Virus record (IMG/VR): IMGVR_UViG_3300048592_001388
Span: 1-61,026 of that record
Source: a virus
Length of the DNA: 61,026 bases
Reading direction: 5' to 3' (one strand)
Shown: positions 26,233-32,797 of the stretch, piece after piece
How the letters are laid out: every line of letters begins with the position of its first letter
How positions within the stretch are numbered: position 1 is the first letter of the stretch
Notes under the pieces: model-generated
Told to the model about the DNA's origin: nothing
The model's input: only the letters and a program-made list of their open reading frames with translations
Databases searched by the model: none
Position numbers and translations under genes: made by a program

Positions 26233-26793
26233 ATGGCCCCCGGACGCAAGCGGAAACCTGGCAAGCGCTACGCCTGTGGCAAGCGCACGCGGCAGGAAAC
26301 GGAACGGGATGCCATGAGCGTTGCCATCGATGCGCGGCGCCGCCACTTTGGCGTGACGGCGAAGCAGGCGAAGGACGAGCGGCTTGGCACGGCGCTCGGG
26401 CGGCTGGCCTTTCGCGAACTGATCAGCGAGACCCAGTACCAGGCAGGCGTGGCGTTCGCTGAGCTCTATCAGCAGCACCATGCAGTGTTCGGTCTGCCTT
26501 CCCCCAGCCCGCGGTCCGTGGCTGGTCTACTGATCAACGAGGGCATCTTCGGCTCAAGCCCGAGCGAACCGGTGCTGGAGGTCATCGAGAAGCTCAAGCG
26601 CCGCTTCGGCGATGCTACCGATGCGCTCGACGTCTGCGACCGCGAGCAGCGCATGTCGCGCGGACGGCGGCCGACCTTGTTGATCTACCGCCTCATCTGC
26701 ACCGACGAGGATGCGCTGCACTGGCCCGAGGAGGATATCGGGAATCTGCGCGTCGCGCTGAATGCGCTGGTCCGCGTTTTCCGGCTGCGATGA
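26233..26793 (+). CDS. Phage protein of unknown function in the late-regulator position
   Basis: The 186-aa protein has an Arg/Lys-rich N-terminus (RKRKPGKRYACGKRTRQ), central helices and a conserved-looking PSPSPRSVAGLL stretch. No named domain is seen. It ends 92 bp before a strong promoter that is followed at once by a terminator, the place where lambdoid phages encode the Q antiterminator. A basic N-terminus could bind nucleic acid. I offer Q-like function only as a positional hypothesis. Confidence 0.65.
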   Translation: MAPGRKRKPGKRYACGKRTRQETERDAMSVAIDARRRHFGVTAKQAKDERLGTALGRLAFRELISETQYQAGVAFAELYQQHHAVFGLPSPSPRSVAGLLINEGIFGSSPSEPVLEVIEKLKRRFGDATDALDVCDREQRMSRGRRPTLLIYRLICTDEDALHWPEEDIGNLRVALNALVRVFRLR

Positions 26794-26884
26794 GAGTTAT
26801 CCACACGACAGGAGCACGCAGGGTTTCGCGCGGGTGCGTGCTGCTGCGCGTTACTTATCATGTTGAAAGTATTGAAGAAAATGC

Positions 26885-26913
26885 TTGACGCGGAACTGCG
26901 GCGCGGCTAAAAG
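26885..26913 (+). promoter_or_regulatory. Strong sigma70-like promoter before the late region
   Basis: TTGACG (26885-26890), a 17-bp spacer and TAAAAG (26908-26913) give a good match to sigma70. GGAACT/AGTTCC (26892-26897 / 26912-26917) forms a short inverted repeat across the spacer. It points to the minor tail Z-like and late genes, with a terminator about 20 bases after the predicted start site. Confidence 0.6.
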
Positions 26914-26938
26914 TTCCGATATTGAAAGCTCACAAATG

Positions 26939-26966
26939 CGCCCGGAGATAGCTCTCCGGGCGTTTT
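26939..26966 (+). terminator. Rho-independent terminator in the late leader
   Basis: The stem CGCCCGGAGA (26939-26948) and TCTCCGGGCG (26953-26962) has a 4-base loop and is followed by TTTT. It lies about 20 bases after the expected transcription start and 18 bases before the next gene's start, so default transcripts would be very short unless antitermination occurs. Confidence 0.75.
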
Positions 26967-26984
26967 GCGTATCGGAGGGTAGCC

Positions 26985-27557
26985 ATGCGGGTTCAGTTCC
27001 TCGAGGCCGATGATGTCCGCACCCGCTTCGAAGCAGCGTGCACGCGTCTTGGTGAGAGTGATGCCCGCCGCGCCTTCTCGATGGCGCTCAACAAGGAAGG
27101 CCGCAAGTCGTTCACGCAGCTGCGCCGGGCTCTGGCGCAGCAATCCTCAATCCCGCGTGGCGCGGTCAACGCTGCAACACGTTTCCAGTCCGCAACGCGC
27201 GCCACGATGTCTACCGTGACCTCCGGCACTGGCCGTCATCTGCCTCTTTCGGTCTTCGGTGCAAAGCAGTTCTCCTACGGCGTGCGTGCAAAGATCTGGG
27301 GCAGGGCGCAGACCTTCCGCTCTGCCTTCGTGGTGAAGCGTTACGGTGGCGGCGTGTTCAAGCGCACGGGCAAGGCGAGGTTTCCCATCGAGCAGCTGTG
27401 GGGTCCTGCGGTCCCCGTCGAGATGCTGCGTGATAAAGCGTATGCCGCCTGGACCGATCAGCACCCTCGCGTGCTGAAGGAGTCGGCACGCCTGATCGAA
27501 ATGATGCTGACTGGAGCGGGCTTCCGGGGGCTCCCGCGTAATCGTAGTCGTGCGTAG
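26985..27557 (+). CDS. Minor tail Z-like phage protein
   Basis: The 190-aa protein is preceded by a GGAGGG ribosome site. The layout (N-terminal ARRAFSMALNKEGR, central LPLSVFGAKQFSYGVRAKIWGR, and RFPIEQLWGPAVPVEM near 135-150) is that of the prophage minor tail protein Z family, in which a PIE-LxGP segment precedes a helical end. It is the first gene after the promoter-terminator leader, far from the other tail genes, which is unusual. Confidence is moderate. Confidence 0.6.
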   Translation: MRVQFLEADDVRTRFEAACTRLGESDARRAFSMALNKEGRKSFTQLRRALAQQSSIPRGAVNAATRFQSATRATMSTVTSGTGRHLPLSVFGAKQFSYGVRAKIWGRAQTFRSAFVVKRYGGGVFKRTGKARFPIEQLWGPAVPVEMLRDKAYAAWTDQHPRVLKESARLIEMMLTGAGFRGLPRNRSRA

Positions 27558-27718
27558 GGGGGCGGGCCCAGGAGCCCCATTGCGGGGTTCTGAGTAGCGC
27601 TGGCGCGGCGGCCCGGTTTTCGCGCGTTTTTCTGCTTTTGATTTTTCCGTTTTGTTTTGACTCGCACGCGCTGAAACGCCCGGAAAACTGGCATTTCCAT
27701 TGAGAGTTAGGGGGTCCG
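27558..27718. other. Short gap with a GC hairpin and T-rich stretch
   Basis: About 160 bases before the ParB-methyltransferase gene contain a short CCCC/GGGG hairpin near 27579-27590 and a T-rich segment at about 27618-27660. No gene or sure regulatory element is recognised. Confidence 0.35.
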
Positions 27719-28978
27719 ATGATCGTCACCGACATGCCGGTGGAGAGCCTGGTTCCCTATGCCCGCAACCCGCGCAACAACACCGCCGCCATCGACGCGG
27801 TGAAGGCGTCGATCGCCGAGTTCGGCTTCCGCCAGCCCATCGTGGTGGACGAGAAGCTGGTGGTGATCGTCGGGCACACCCGGCTCGAGGCCGCGAAGCA
27901 GCTGGGCCTCAAGACTGTCCCGGTGCATGTGGCCGAGGGCCTGACCCCGGCGCAGGCCAAGGCCTATCGCATCATGGACAACCGCTCGCACGAGAATGCC
28001 GAGTGGGATGATGAACTCCTGCGGCTGGAATTCGGAGACCTGAAGCTCGACGACTTCGACCTAGCGCTGACCGGCTTCGTCTCCGACGAGCTCGACAAGC
28101 TCCTGGGCGCAGAGCAGATCGAGGGTCTCACTGACCCGGATGAGGCACCCGAGGTTCCCGCCGAAGCTGTCAGCCGGCCGGGCGACCTCTGGATCCTCGG
28201 CGATCACCGCGTGCTCTGCGGCGACTCGACCGTGATGACCGATGTCGAGAAGCTGATGGGCGGCCAACTGGCTGACATGGCGGTGACGGATCCACCCTAC
28301 AACGTGGATTACGGCAACAGCGCCAAGGACAAGATGCGCGGCAAGGACCGCCGCATCCTGAACGACGCGCTGGGCGATGGCTTCTATCAGTTCCTCTATG
28401 ACACCTGCGTCAACCTGCTCATGGTGATCAAGGGTGCCTGTTACATCTGCATGAGTTCCTCGGAACTCCACACCCTGCAGAAGGCTTTCACCGACGCCGG
28501 TGGCAAGTGGTCGACCTTCATCATCTGGGCGAAGAATACCTTCACACTCGGGCGCGCAGATTATCAGCGGCAGTACGAGCCGATCCTCTACGGCTGGAAG
28601 GACGGCAGTCAGCACTACTGGTGCGGCGCCCGCGACCAGGGTGATGTCTGGTTCGTGGACAGGCCGCGGGTGAACGACCTGCACCCCACCATGAAGCCGG
28701 TGGAGCTCATCGAGCGGGCCATCACCAATTCGTCCAAGAGCCGGGATATCGTCCTCGACCTGTTCGGCGGGTCGGGTACCACCCTCATCGCCGCCGAGCG
28801 CACCGGCCGCTCGGCGCGGCTGATGGAACTCGACCCCAAATACGTCGATGTTATCGTCCAGCGCTGGCAGGATTACTCTGGCAACACCGCGGTGTTGGCC
28901 GGCGAAGATCGGACCTTTGACGACCTCAAGTCGAGCCGCGCGAAACGCGCGGATCAATCCGTTCTATGTGAAGGCTGA
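27719..28978 (+). CDS. ParB-domain site-specific DNA methyltransferase
   Basis: This 419-aa fusion has a ParB/Srx-like nuclease-related domain at residues 5-100 (GHTRLEAAKQLG). It is followed by a methyltransferase with DPPYNVDYG at 191-199 and FGGSGTT near 345, giving the order of a beta-class N4/N6 amino-methylase. The target recognition region lies between. Such ParB-MTase fusions are common in phages of alphaproteobacteria, where they modify phage DNA against host restriction. It overlaps the convergent DUF465 gene by 15 bases. Confidence 0.9.
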   Translation: MIVTDMPVESLVPYARNPRNNTAAIDAVKASIAEFGFRQPIVVDEKLVVIVGHTRLEAAKQLGLKTVPVHVAEGLTPAQAKAYRIMDNRSHENAEWDDELLRLEFGDLKLDDFDLALTGFVSDELDKLLGAEQIEGLTDPDEAPEVPAEAVSRPGDLWILGDHRVLCGDSTVMTDVEKLMGGQLADMAVTDPPYNVDYGNSAKDKMRGKDRRILNDALGDGFYQFLYDTCVNLLMVIKGACYICMSSSELHTLQKAFTDAGGKWSTFIIWAKNTFTLGRADYQRQYEPILYGWKDGSQHYWCGARDQGDVWFVDRPRVNDLHPTMKPVELIERAITNSSKSRDIVLDLFGGSGTTLIAAERTGRSARLMELDPKYVDVIVQRWQDYSGNTAVLAGEDRTFDDLKSSRAKRADQSVLCEG

Positions 28979-29149
28979 TCGTAGCTTTGCTTCCAATGCA
29001 GCGATCTCGTCCTTGAGCACGAGCTTTTTGTGTTTCAGTTCGGCGATCTCCTGATCGCTGGATGAGGAATGAAGCAGCGCATCGGCAAGATCTGCCTCGA
29101 GTTGCCTGTGCTGCTCCTTGAGTACTTCGAGTCGAGCTTGGATTGACAT
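28964..29149 (-). CDS. DUF465 (YdcH family) small protein
   Basis: This 61-aa coiled-coil protein is MSIQARLEVLKEQHRQLEAD followed by a KLVLKDEIAALEAK end, matching DUF465/YdcH. A strong GAGGAGGGA ribosome site sets the start. It is encoded opposite to the phage operon and begins the minus-strand cargo. The family is common on alphaproteobacterial chromosomes and of unknown function. Confidence 0.85.
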   Translation of the reverse strand: MSIQARLEVLKEQHRQLEADLADALLHSSSSDQEIAELKHKKLVLKDEIAALEAKLRSAFT

Positions 29150-29248
29150 AGTCCCTCCTCTGTCGAGTGCCGAACAAGGCAGAATGCACATCAGAGTGCA
29201 ACCGAATTTGCTCTTCGTCAAATGGACAGCAGATGAGCTGGAGGTCCT

Positions 29249-29464
29249 ATGCAATCACGCTTCATGTCACTCCTTGAGGCGGTCACCAACATCGTGGTGG
29301 GCTACGGCCTCGCCGTGCTGACCCAGATCATTGTGCTTCCGGTCTTCGGGTTTCACGCATCGGTGAGCGAAAATCTTCTGATAGGCGGGGCATTCACGGT
29401 CATCTCTTTGATTCGCAGTTACGCGCTCAGGCGACTGTTCATCGCTGTGGCGAAACTGGATTGA
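29249..29464 (+). CDS. DUF7220-like two-helix membrane protein
   Basis: This 71-aa protein has two membrane segments (about 11-32 and 41-58) and a conserved-looking SLLEAVTNIVVGYGLAV start, then SLIRSYALRRLF. It agrees with small membrane proteins I know as DUF7220 from phages and plasmids of this class. The role is unknown; an inner membrane protein made during infection or lysogeny is likely. Confidence 0.72.
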   Translation: MQSRFMSLLEAVTNIVVGYGLAVLTQIIVLPVFGFHASVSENLLIGGAFTVISLIRSYALRRLFIAVAKLD

Positions 29465-29555
29465 CCTGACAAGCCCATACCATTTATCGTTTGGATATGG
29501 TCTGTGACTGACCATCGATCGAGGCTGGGAAGCCCACCGGCAGCCTTGACTGACT

Positions 29556-29585
29556 GAGCCACCAGCTCCCCCAAGCTGGTGGCTC
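29556..29585. terminator. 12-bp perfect hairpin between convergent genes
   Basis: The stem GAGCCACCAGCT (29556-29567) with its complement at 29574-29585 encloses a 6-base loop. It sits between the end of the DUF7220-like gene (plus, 29464) and the end of the DUF3489 gene (minus, 29609), and probably serves as a two-way terminator, although the T-runs are weak. Confidence 0.6.
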
Positions 29586-29608
29586 GTCTGTTTCGAGAGC
29601 TGCCTCGA

Positions 29609-30076
29609 TTACGATGTCTTGTAGATCCGTCCTCTGATGTCATCCTTCTCCGAACTGACGACCAGCCCAAGCTTCTTCTTCAAGACGCCTGCCATGGCGC
29701 CCCGCACCGTGTGGGACTGCCAGCCTGTGGCATCGACGATCTCTGCGATGGTTGCACCCTCAGGGCGACGCAGAAGTTCGACCAGCAGGGCCTGTTTGGT
29801 GCCTCCGCGGATCTGGCGGTCCGTGCTCGTGGGAGTGGCTCGCTGTAACTCGGATTTTTCTGCTGACAGGACCAGCTTCTGACCATCCTTGGCGTAGTCG
29901 CCTTCGCCGGCGAGGCCGCGTGGTTCCAGTCTGCCCTTTCGGATCAAACTGGCAATGGCAGCACCGTAGGCGCGAGGGTCGGCTTTGGACTTCGACCGCT
30001 CGCGGGTGGGCACAACGCCATTGTTGCGGGCGGTGGTGGTAAGTATGACCTGTTCGGTGTCGGTGAGTTTCGTCAT
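29609..30076 (-). CDS. DUF3489 domain protein
   Basis: This 155-aa protein has an N-terminal LTDTEQVILTTTARNNG segment, a middle SLIRKGRLEPRG and a C-terminal winged-helix-like segment GGTKQALLVELLRRPEGATIAEIV ... TGWQSHTVRGAMAG. This is the DUF3489 pattern, a probable DNA-binding protein found in rhizobial and sphingomonad phages and islands. The likely role is regulation. It lies alone on the minus strand. Confidence 0.85.
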   Translation of the reverse strand: MTKLTDTEQVILTTTARNNGVVPTRERSKSKADPRAYGAAIASLIRKGRLEPRGLAGEGDYAKDGQKLVLSAEKSELQRATPTSTDRQIRGGTKQALLVELLRRPEGATIAEIVDATGWQSHTVRGAMAGVLKKKLGLVVSSEKDDIRGRIYKTS

Positions 30077-30130
30077 GAGTTTGCTCCTTTGCTTCGGACC
30101 GGCGCGTGTCGCCAGTTCCTAGGAGCCCAA

Positions 30131-30151
30131 GCCCCGCGTCTGAGGCGGGGC
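30131..30151 (-). terminator. GC-rich hairpin after the 74-aa gene
   Basis: GCCCCGC (30131-30137) pairs with GCGGGGC (30145-30151) around a 7-base loop, 24 bases past the stop of the minus-strand 74-aa gene. It could end that transcript, although no good T-tract follows. Confidence 0.4.
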
Positions 30152-30174
30152 GGAGGTGAGGGATGGCCGGGGCC

Positions 30175-30399
30175 TCACTCGGCGTGTTCGCCTTCCTTGA
30201 AGGCGGCGTCGGTAACGCGCTTCAGCTGGGAGGCGTAATAGTCGAGGTTCCCGACGTGTCCCCAATGCAGCGTATCGGGATCGGTTTCGAAATGGCTGGC
30301 GCTGAGCGCAGCGAGTCTTGCCAGCATGGTGTCGATCTCGGCCTTCCTGGCGATGAAGGCAGCGAGGGCCTTGCTGTTGTCCTTGGTGCAGCTTTGCAT
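30175..30399 (-). CDS. Small conserved phage-island protein, 74 aa
   Basis: The start (MQSCTKDNSKALAAF) is chosen by a CAGGAGACC site just upstream; longer starts lack one. Helical N-terminal half (AAFIARKAEIDTMLARLAAL) and LHWGHVGNLDYYASQLKRVTDAAF. It resembles small proteins found next to DUF3489 genes. No function is known. Confidence 0.65.
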   Translation of the reverse strand: MQSCTKDNSKALAAFIARKAEIDTMLARLAALSASHFETDPDTLHWGHVGNLDYYASQLKRVTDAAFKEGEHAE

Positions 30400-30584
30400 G
30401 GCGGTCTCCTGTTGGAGCCATACATGCTTCATGTGCGCCGGAAGACAAGCGGAATGAACGATCATGATATTGCTTTATGAGCAGGCCAAGAGCCTGACAT
30501 GAACGGGGACCCTACCCGCCCCTGGGACGCGCGATGATGCCGATGGAACCTGATTCGAACGACGGCCGGAGACGCCTCTTGTTC

Positions 30585-30604
30585 CTGATCAGCTGACTGA
30601 TCAG
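30585..30604. repeat. Tandem 8-bp palindromes CTGATCAG
   Basis: Two exact copies (30585-30592 and 30597-30604) are separated by CTGA, so the whole forms a larger inverted repeat. It is in the 252-bp non-coding space between the end of the ppsR-like gene and the start of the 74-aa gene (both minus strand). It may be an operator for the latter. Confidence 0.5.
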
Positions 30605-30651
30605 CACCTGCACGGGAGGCGAGCTTCAGTCTGACGTCGTTCTCCGACGGC

Positions 30652-31362
30652 TCAACTCAAATTGTGACTCTTGATCTTCTCCATCCACGCGTCCAGCGGC
30701 ATTTTTGCAACCTTTGCCGCTACGTCATGACTGCCGCCGGCCTCCTGCAGAATTGCCATCAAACACCGCTTCTCGAGTGCAGAAGCCGTCTCCGCAATTA
30801 CTTTGTCGAACGGCGAGCGTTCGATTTGCGCTAGAACACTTTCAACAGGAGAATCGGCCGTTCCTGGTTCATTGAGACCTCGTGCGGGGCTTTCAAGTTT
30901 CCGCAGCTTTTCATTGTACTGGTATTCCATCTCACGCTGAGCCGCCAGGAAGCGGTCGTTCGCTGCCTGCAATGGTCGCAGGTCACGCAGAACCAACATT
31001 TGGGCTTCCCGTCCATCGCTTCTCAGGACCAGATAACGTGCGAGAACCGGGATGAAGGTTCCAGCAGCGCCCACCAGATTGATGTGCCGCCAGGGAACCG
31101 CGGATGACGTCTCACTCGCATCGTTCGACATCAGAACATCGATTTTTCCGAGGGACTCTGGTCCGACGATGGTTCTGACAGGGTGCCCAATCCAGTGCGA
31201 GACGTCAGCGGCGGAAAAACTATCGGAGTGGACGGCATCGATCACAATGGAGTTATGATCGATGAATAGCGTAAGGTCCTGTGTCTTGTCGATCAACAAT
31301 CGCACCCATGCGGATGACAACGCGGGCAGTGTCACAGATTGGAGGGGATGTGCAGAAGCCAT
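30652..31362 (-). CDS. Mini PpsR/CrtJ-like PAS-HTH regulator
   Basis: This 236-aa protein has a PAS-like N-terminal part (about 15-125), then a charged helix (RFLAAQREMEYQYNEKLRKLE) and a short C-terminal Fis-type helix-turn-helix (ALEKRCLMAILQEAGGSHDVAAKVAKM). This order repeats the PAS-helix-HTH plan of PpsR/CrtJ, the redox-sensing repressor of photosynthesis genes, but at half the length (PpsR is about 465 aa). It lies three bases after an AerR-like gene, as crtJ follows aerR in Rhodobacter. Targets are unknown. Confidence 0.68.
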   Translation of the reverse strand: MASAHPLQSVTLPALSSAWVRLLIDKTQDLTLFIDHNSIVIDAVHSDSFSAADVSHWIGHPVRTIVGPESLGKIDVLMSNDASETSSAVPWRHINLVGAAGTFIPVLARYLVLRSDGREAQMLVLRDLRPLQAANDRFLAAQREMEYQYNEKLRKLESPARGLNEPGTADSPVESVLAQIERSPFDKVIAETASALEKRCLMAILQEAGGSHDVAAKVAKMPLDAWMEKIKSHNLS

Positions 31363-31365
31363 GAT

Positions 31366-32172
31366 TCAGTTTCTCGAAAGTTCGACGGTCGTTGTGCCGG
31401 AGCAATACCCCAGCGCGTCTTCAACACTGAGCGCGATATAGTCTGCGCCCAGCCACTCATACTGGGTCCTAGGCGACGAAAAAACATTGCCCCCCAAAAT
31501 GATCTTCACGGATGGATTCCGACTCTTCTGGCGCAGCAGCGATATGAACTGTCCGAGATCAAGAAGTCCCTCATCATAACCGACCGAGAGACCAATGAAG
31601 TCGGCGGACCAGTCTGTTGCAGACCGTACTATACCGTCAGGATGATCGTTCGTGAAAGTCTGCGTGTCCCATCCAGCCGCACGAAAGCTGTCGCCGACGA
31701 CTGACAGCCCGAAGACGTGCTGAGTTTCTGGCGCGGCAGCCAGAAGGACCCGACCCCAGGCCGACCCCTTGGGTCTTGTCTGGTTGGGTCTCTTACTTTC
31801 GAGACGGCTCAGGAGCTGTTCTACGTTCCAGAACGCATAGACCGTATCGGTATAACTCCGTTGGCCGGCGCGCCAGTCGTTCTCGAGCTGAGGAATCACG
31901 GGAAGAATCAAGCTGAGCTGATCACGAGTTCCGACTGACGCGCTCTCCAGGGAAGAATTCAGGATCAACTCTGCTTGCTGCAGATCGCCATCGCAAAACG
32001 CCTCAAGAAGCGAAGTGCTTGACGGCCCCTCCTGCGACATGTCGCTGACACTTGCACGACTCGGGAGTGCGCGGAGTTTGAGCGCCTGGAGGGTGTCACC
32101 AAGCCACTTGCGACAATCCTGGATAGCGGCACTCGTCATGGGCGCCTTCGGGAATGGCATTGAAACGGTCAT
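31366..32172 (-). CDS. AerR-like cobalamin-binding antirepressor
   Basis: This 268-aa protein has a helical cap (LLEAFCDGDLQQAELIL ... QLENDWRAGQRSYTDTVYAFW) and a Rossmann B12-binding half with ETQHVFGLSVVGDSFRAAGW; the HxxG motif of corrinoid binders is present as HVFG. The C-terminal part has IGLSVGYDEG and IILGGNVF strands. This matches AerR, which uses B12 and light to counter PpsR/CrtJ. It is first of a two-gene operon with the mini PpsR. Met12 is an alternative start. Cargo nature and phage control are inferred. Confidence 0.72.
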   Translation of the reverse strand: MTVSMPFPKAPMTSAAIQDCRKWLGDTLQALKLRALPSRASVSDMSQEGPSSTSLLEAFCDGDLQQAELILNSSLESASVGTRDQLSLILPVIPQLENDWRAGQRSYTDTVYAFWNVEQLLSRLESKRPNQTRPKGSAWGRVLLAAAPETQHVFGLSVVGDSFRAAGWDTQTFTNDHPDGIVRSATDWSADFIGLSVGYDEGLLDLGQFISLLRQKSRNPSVKIILGGNVFSSPRTQYEWLGADYIALSVEDALGYCSGTTTVELSRN

Positions 32173-32181
32173 AAACCGTTT
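32163..32181. promoter_or_regulatory. 7-bp inverted repeat over the AerR-like start codon
   Basis: AAACGGT (32163-32169) and ACCGTTT (32175-32181) flank five bases including the CAT complement of the start codon (32170-32172). A bound protein would block translation or transcription start. It is not the TGT-N12-ACA site of PpsR. Confidence 0.4.
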
Positions 32182-32299
32182 AGCCAGTTTGTGCGGGCAT
32201 GTCCATCCACTGGGGCTCCGGAAAGCGTCGGTGGTGCGTCGGGGTTGAGCAATACGCGCTCGTCTGGGGGATTACTATTCAAGGGAAGGGGCCTGCAGG

Positions 32300-32797
32300 A
32301 TGGCGGAACATGCAGGCCTGATCCCCATCGGCCAGGCCGCGCGGCTGCTGATGATCTCGGAGGAGCGTATCCGGCAGCTGGTGAAGCAGGGCTTCATCCC
32401 GCGACCTGAGAAGCGCGGTTTCGTGCAACTCGTGGGGGCTGTGCAGGGATACCTGCGTTACCTGAAGGATGATGAGCGCCGCTCCGCCAAGTCGGCCGCC
32501 GACAGCCGGGTGCGCGATGCTCGGGCGCTCGAAATCGAACTCCGCATCGCCGAGCGCTCGCGCGAGCTGATCCCGGTCGAGGATGCACTCAACGACATGG
32601 CGGAGCTCGCGGGCATGGTGAGGTCGGAGCTTGCAGGGCTTCCGGCGCGGCTGACCCGCATCGTGGCCGAGCGCCAGAAGGTTGAAACAGAGATTGATGG
32701 TGTCCTCTCGCGCCTTTCCCAGCGAGCCGCAGAAAAGGCTGAAGGCCTGGAGGCTGGCCGAAGCCATCCTCCTGCCGGCGCCGAAGCTGCCGCCTGA
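32300..32797 (+). CDS. Phage terminase small subunit, Nu1-like
   Basis: This 165-aa protein has an N-terminal winged HTH (LIPIGQAARLLMISEERIRQLVKQGFIPRP) like lambda Nu1. A long helix (RDARALEIELRIAERSRELIPVEDALN) and another helical part follow. It should bind the packaging site and bring the large subunit. It is first of the late packaging operon and overlaps the large subunit start by about 100 bases. Confidence 0.85.
   Translation: MAEHAGLIPIGQAARLLMISEERIRQLVKQGFIPRPEKRGFVQLVGAVQGYLRYLKDDERRSAKSAADSRVRDARALEIELRIAERSRELIPVEDALNDMAELAGMVRSELAGLPARLTRIVAERQKVETEIDGVLSRLSQRAAEKAEGLEAGRSHPPAGAEAAA

Noticed and set aside
30541-30610. tRNA-like piece (TTCGAATC on the minus strand with nearby stems)
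   Set aside because: The supposed T-arm bases do not pair and no anticodon arm or acceptor stem can be built; the stems are explained by the CTGATCAG palindromes.
32173-32299. PpsR/CrtJ binding site (TGT-N12-ACA) upstream of the AerR-like gene
   Set aside because: No convincing pair was found by reading; only the AAACGGT/ACCGTTT repeat is present.
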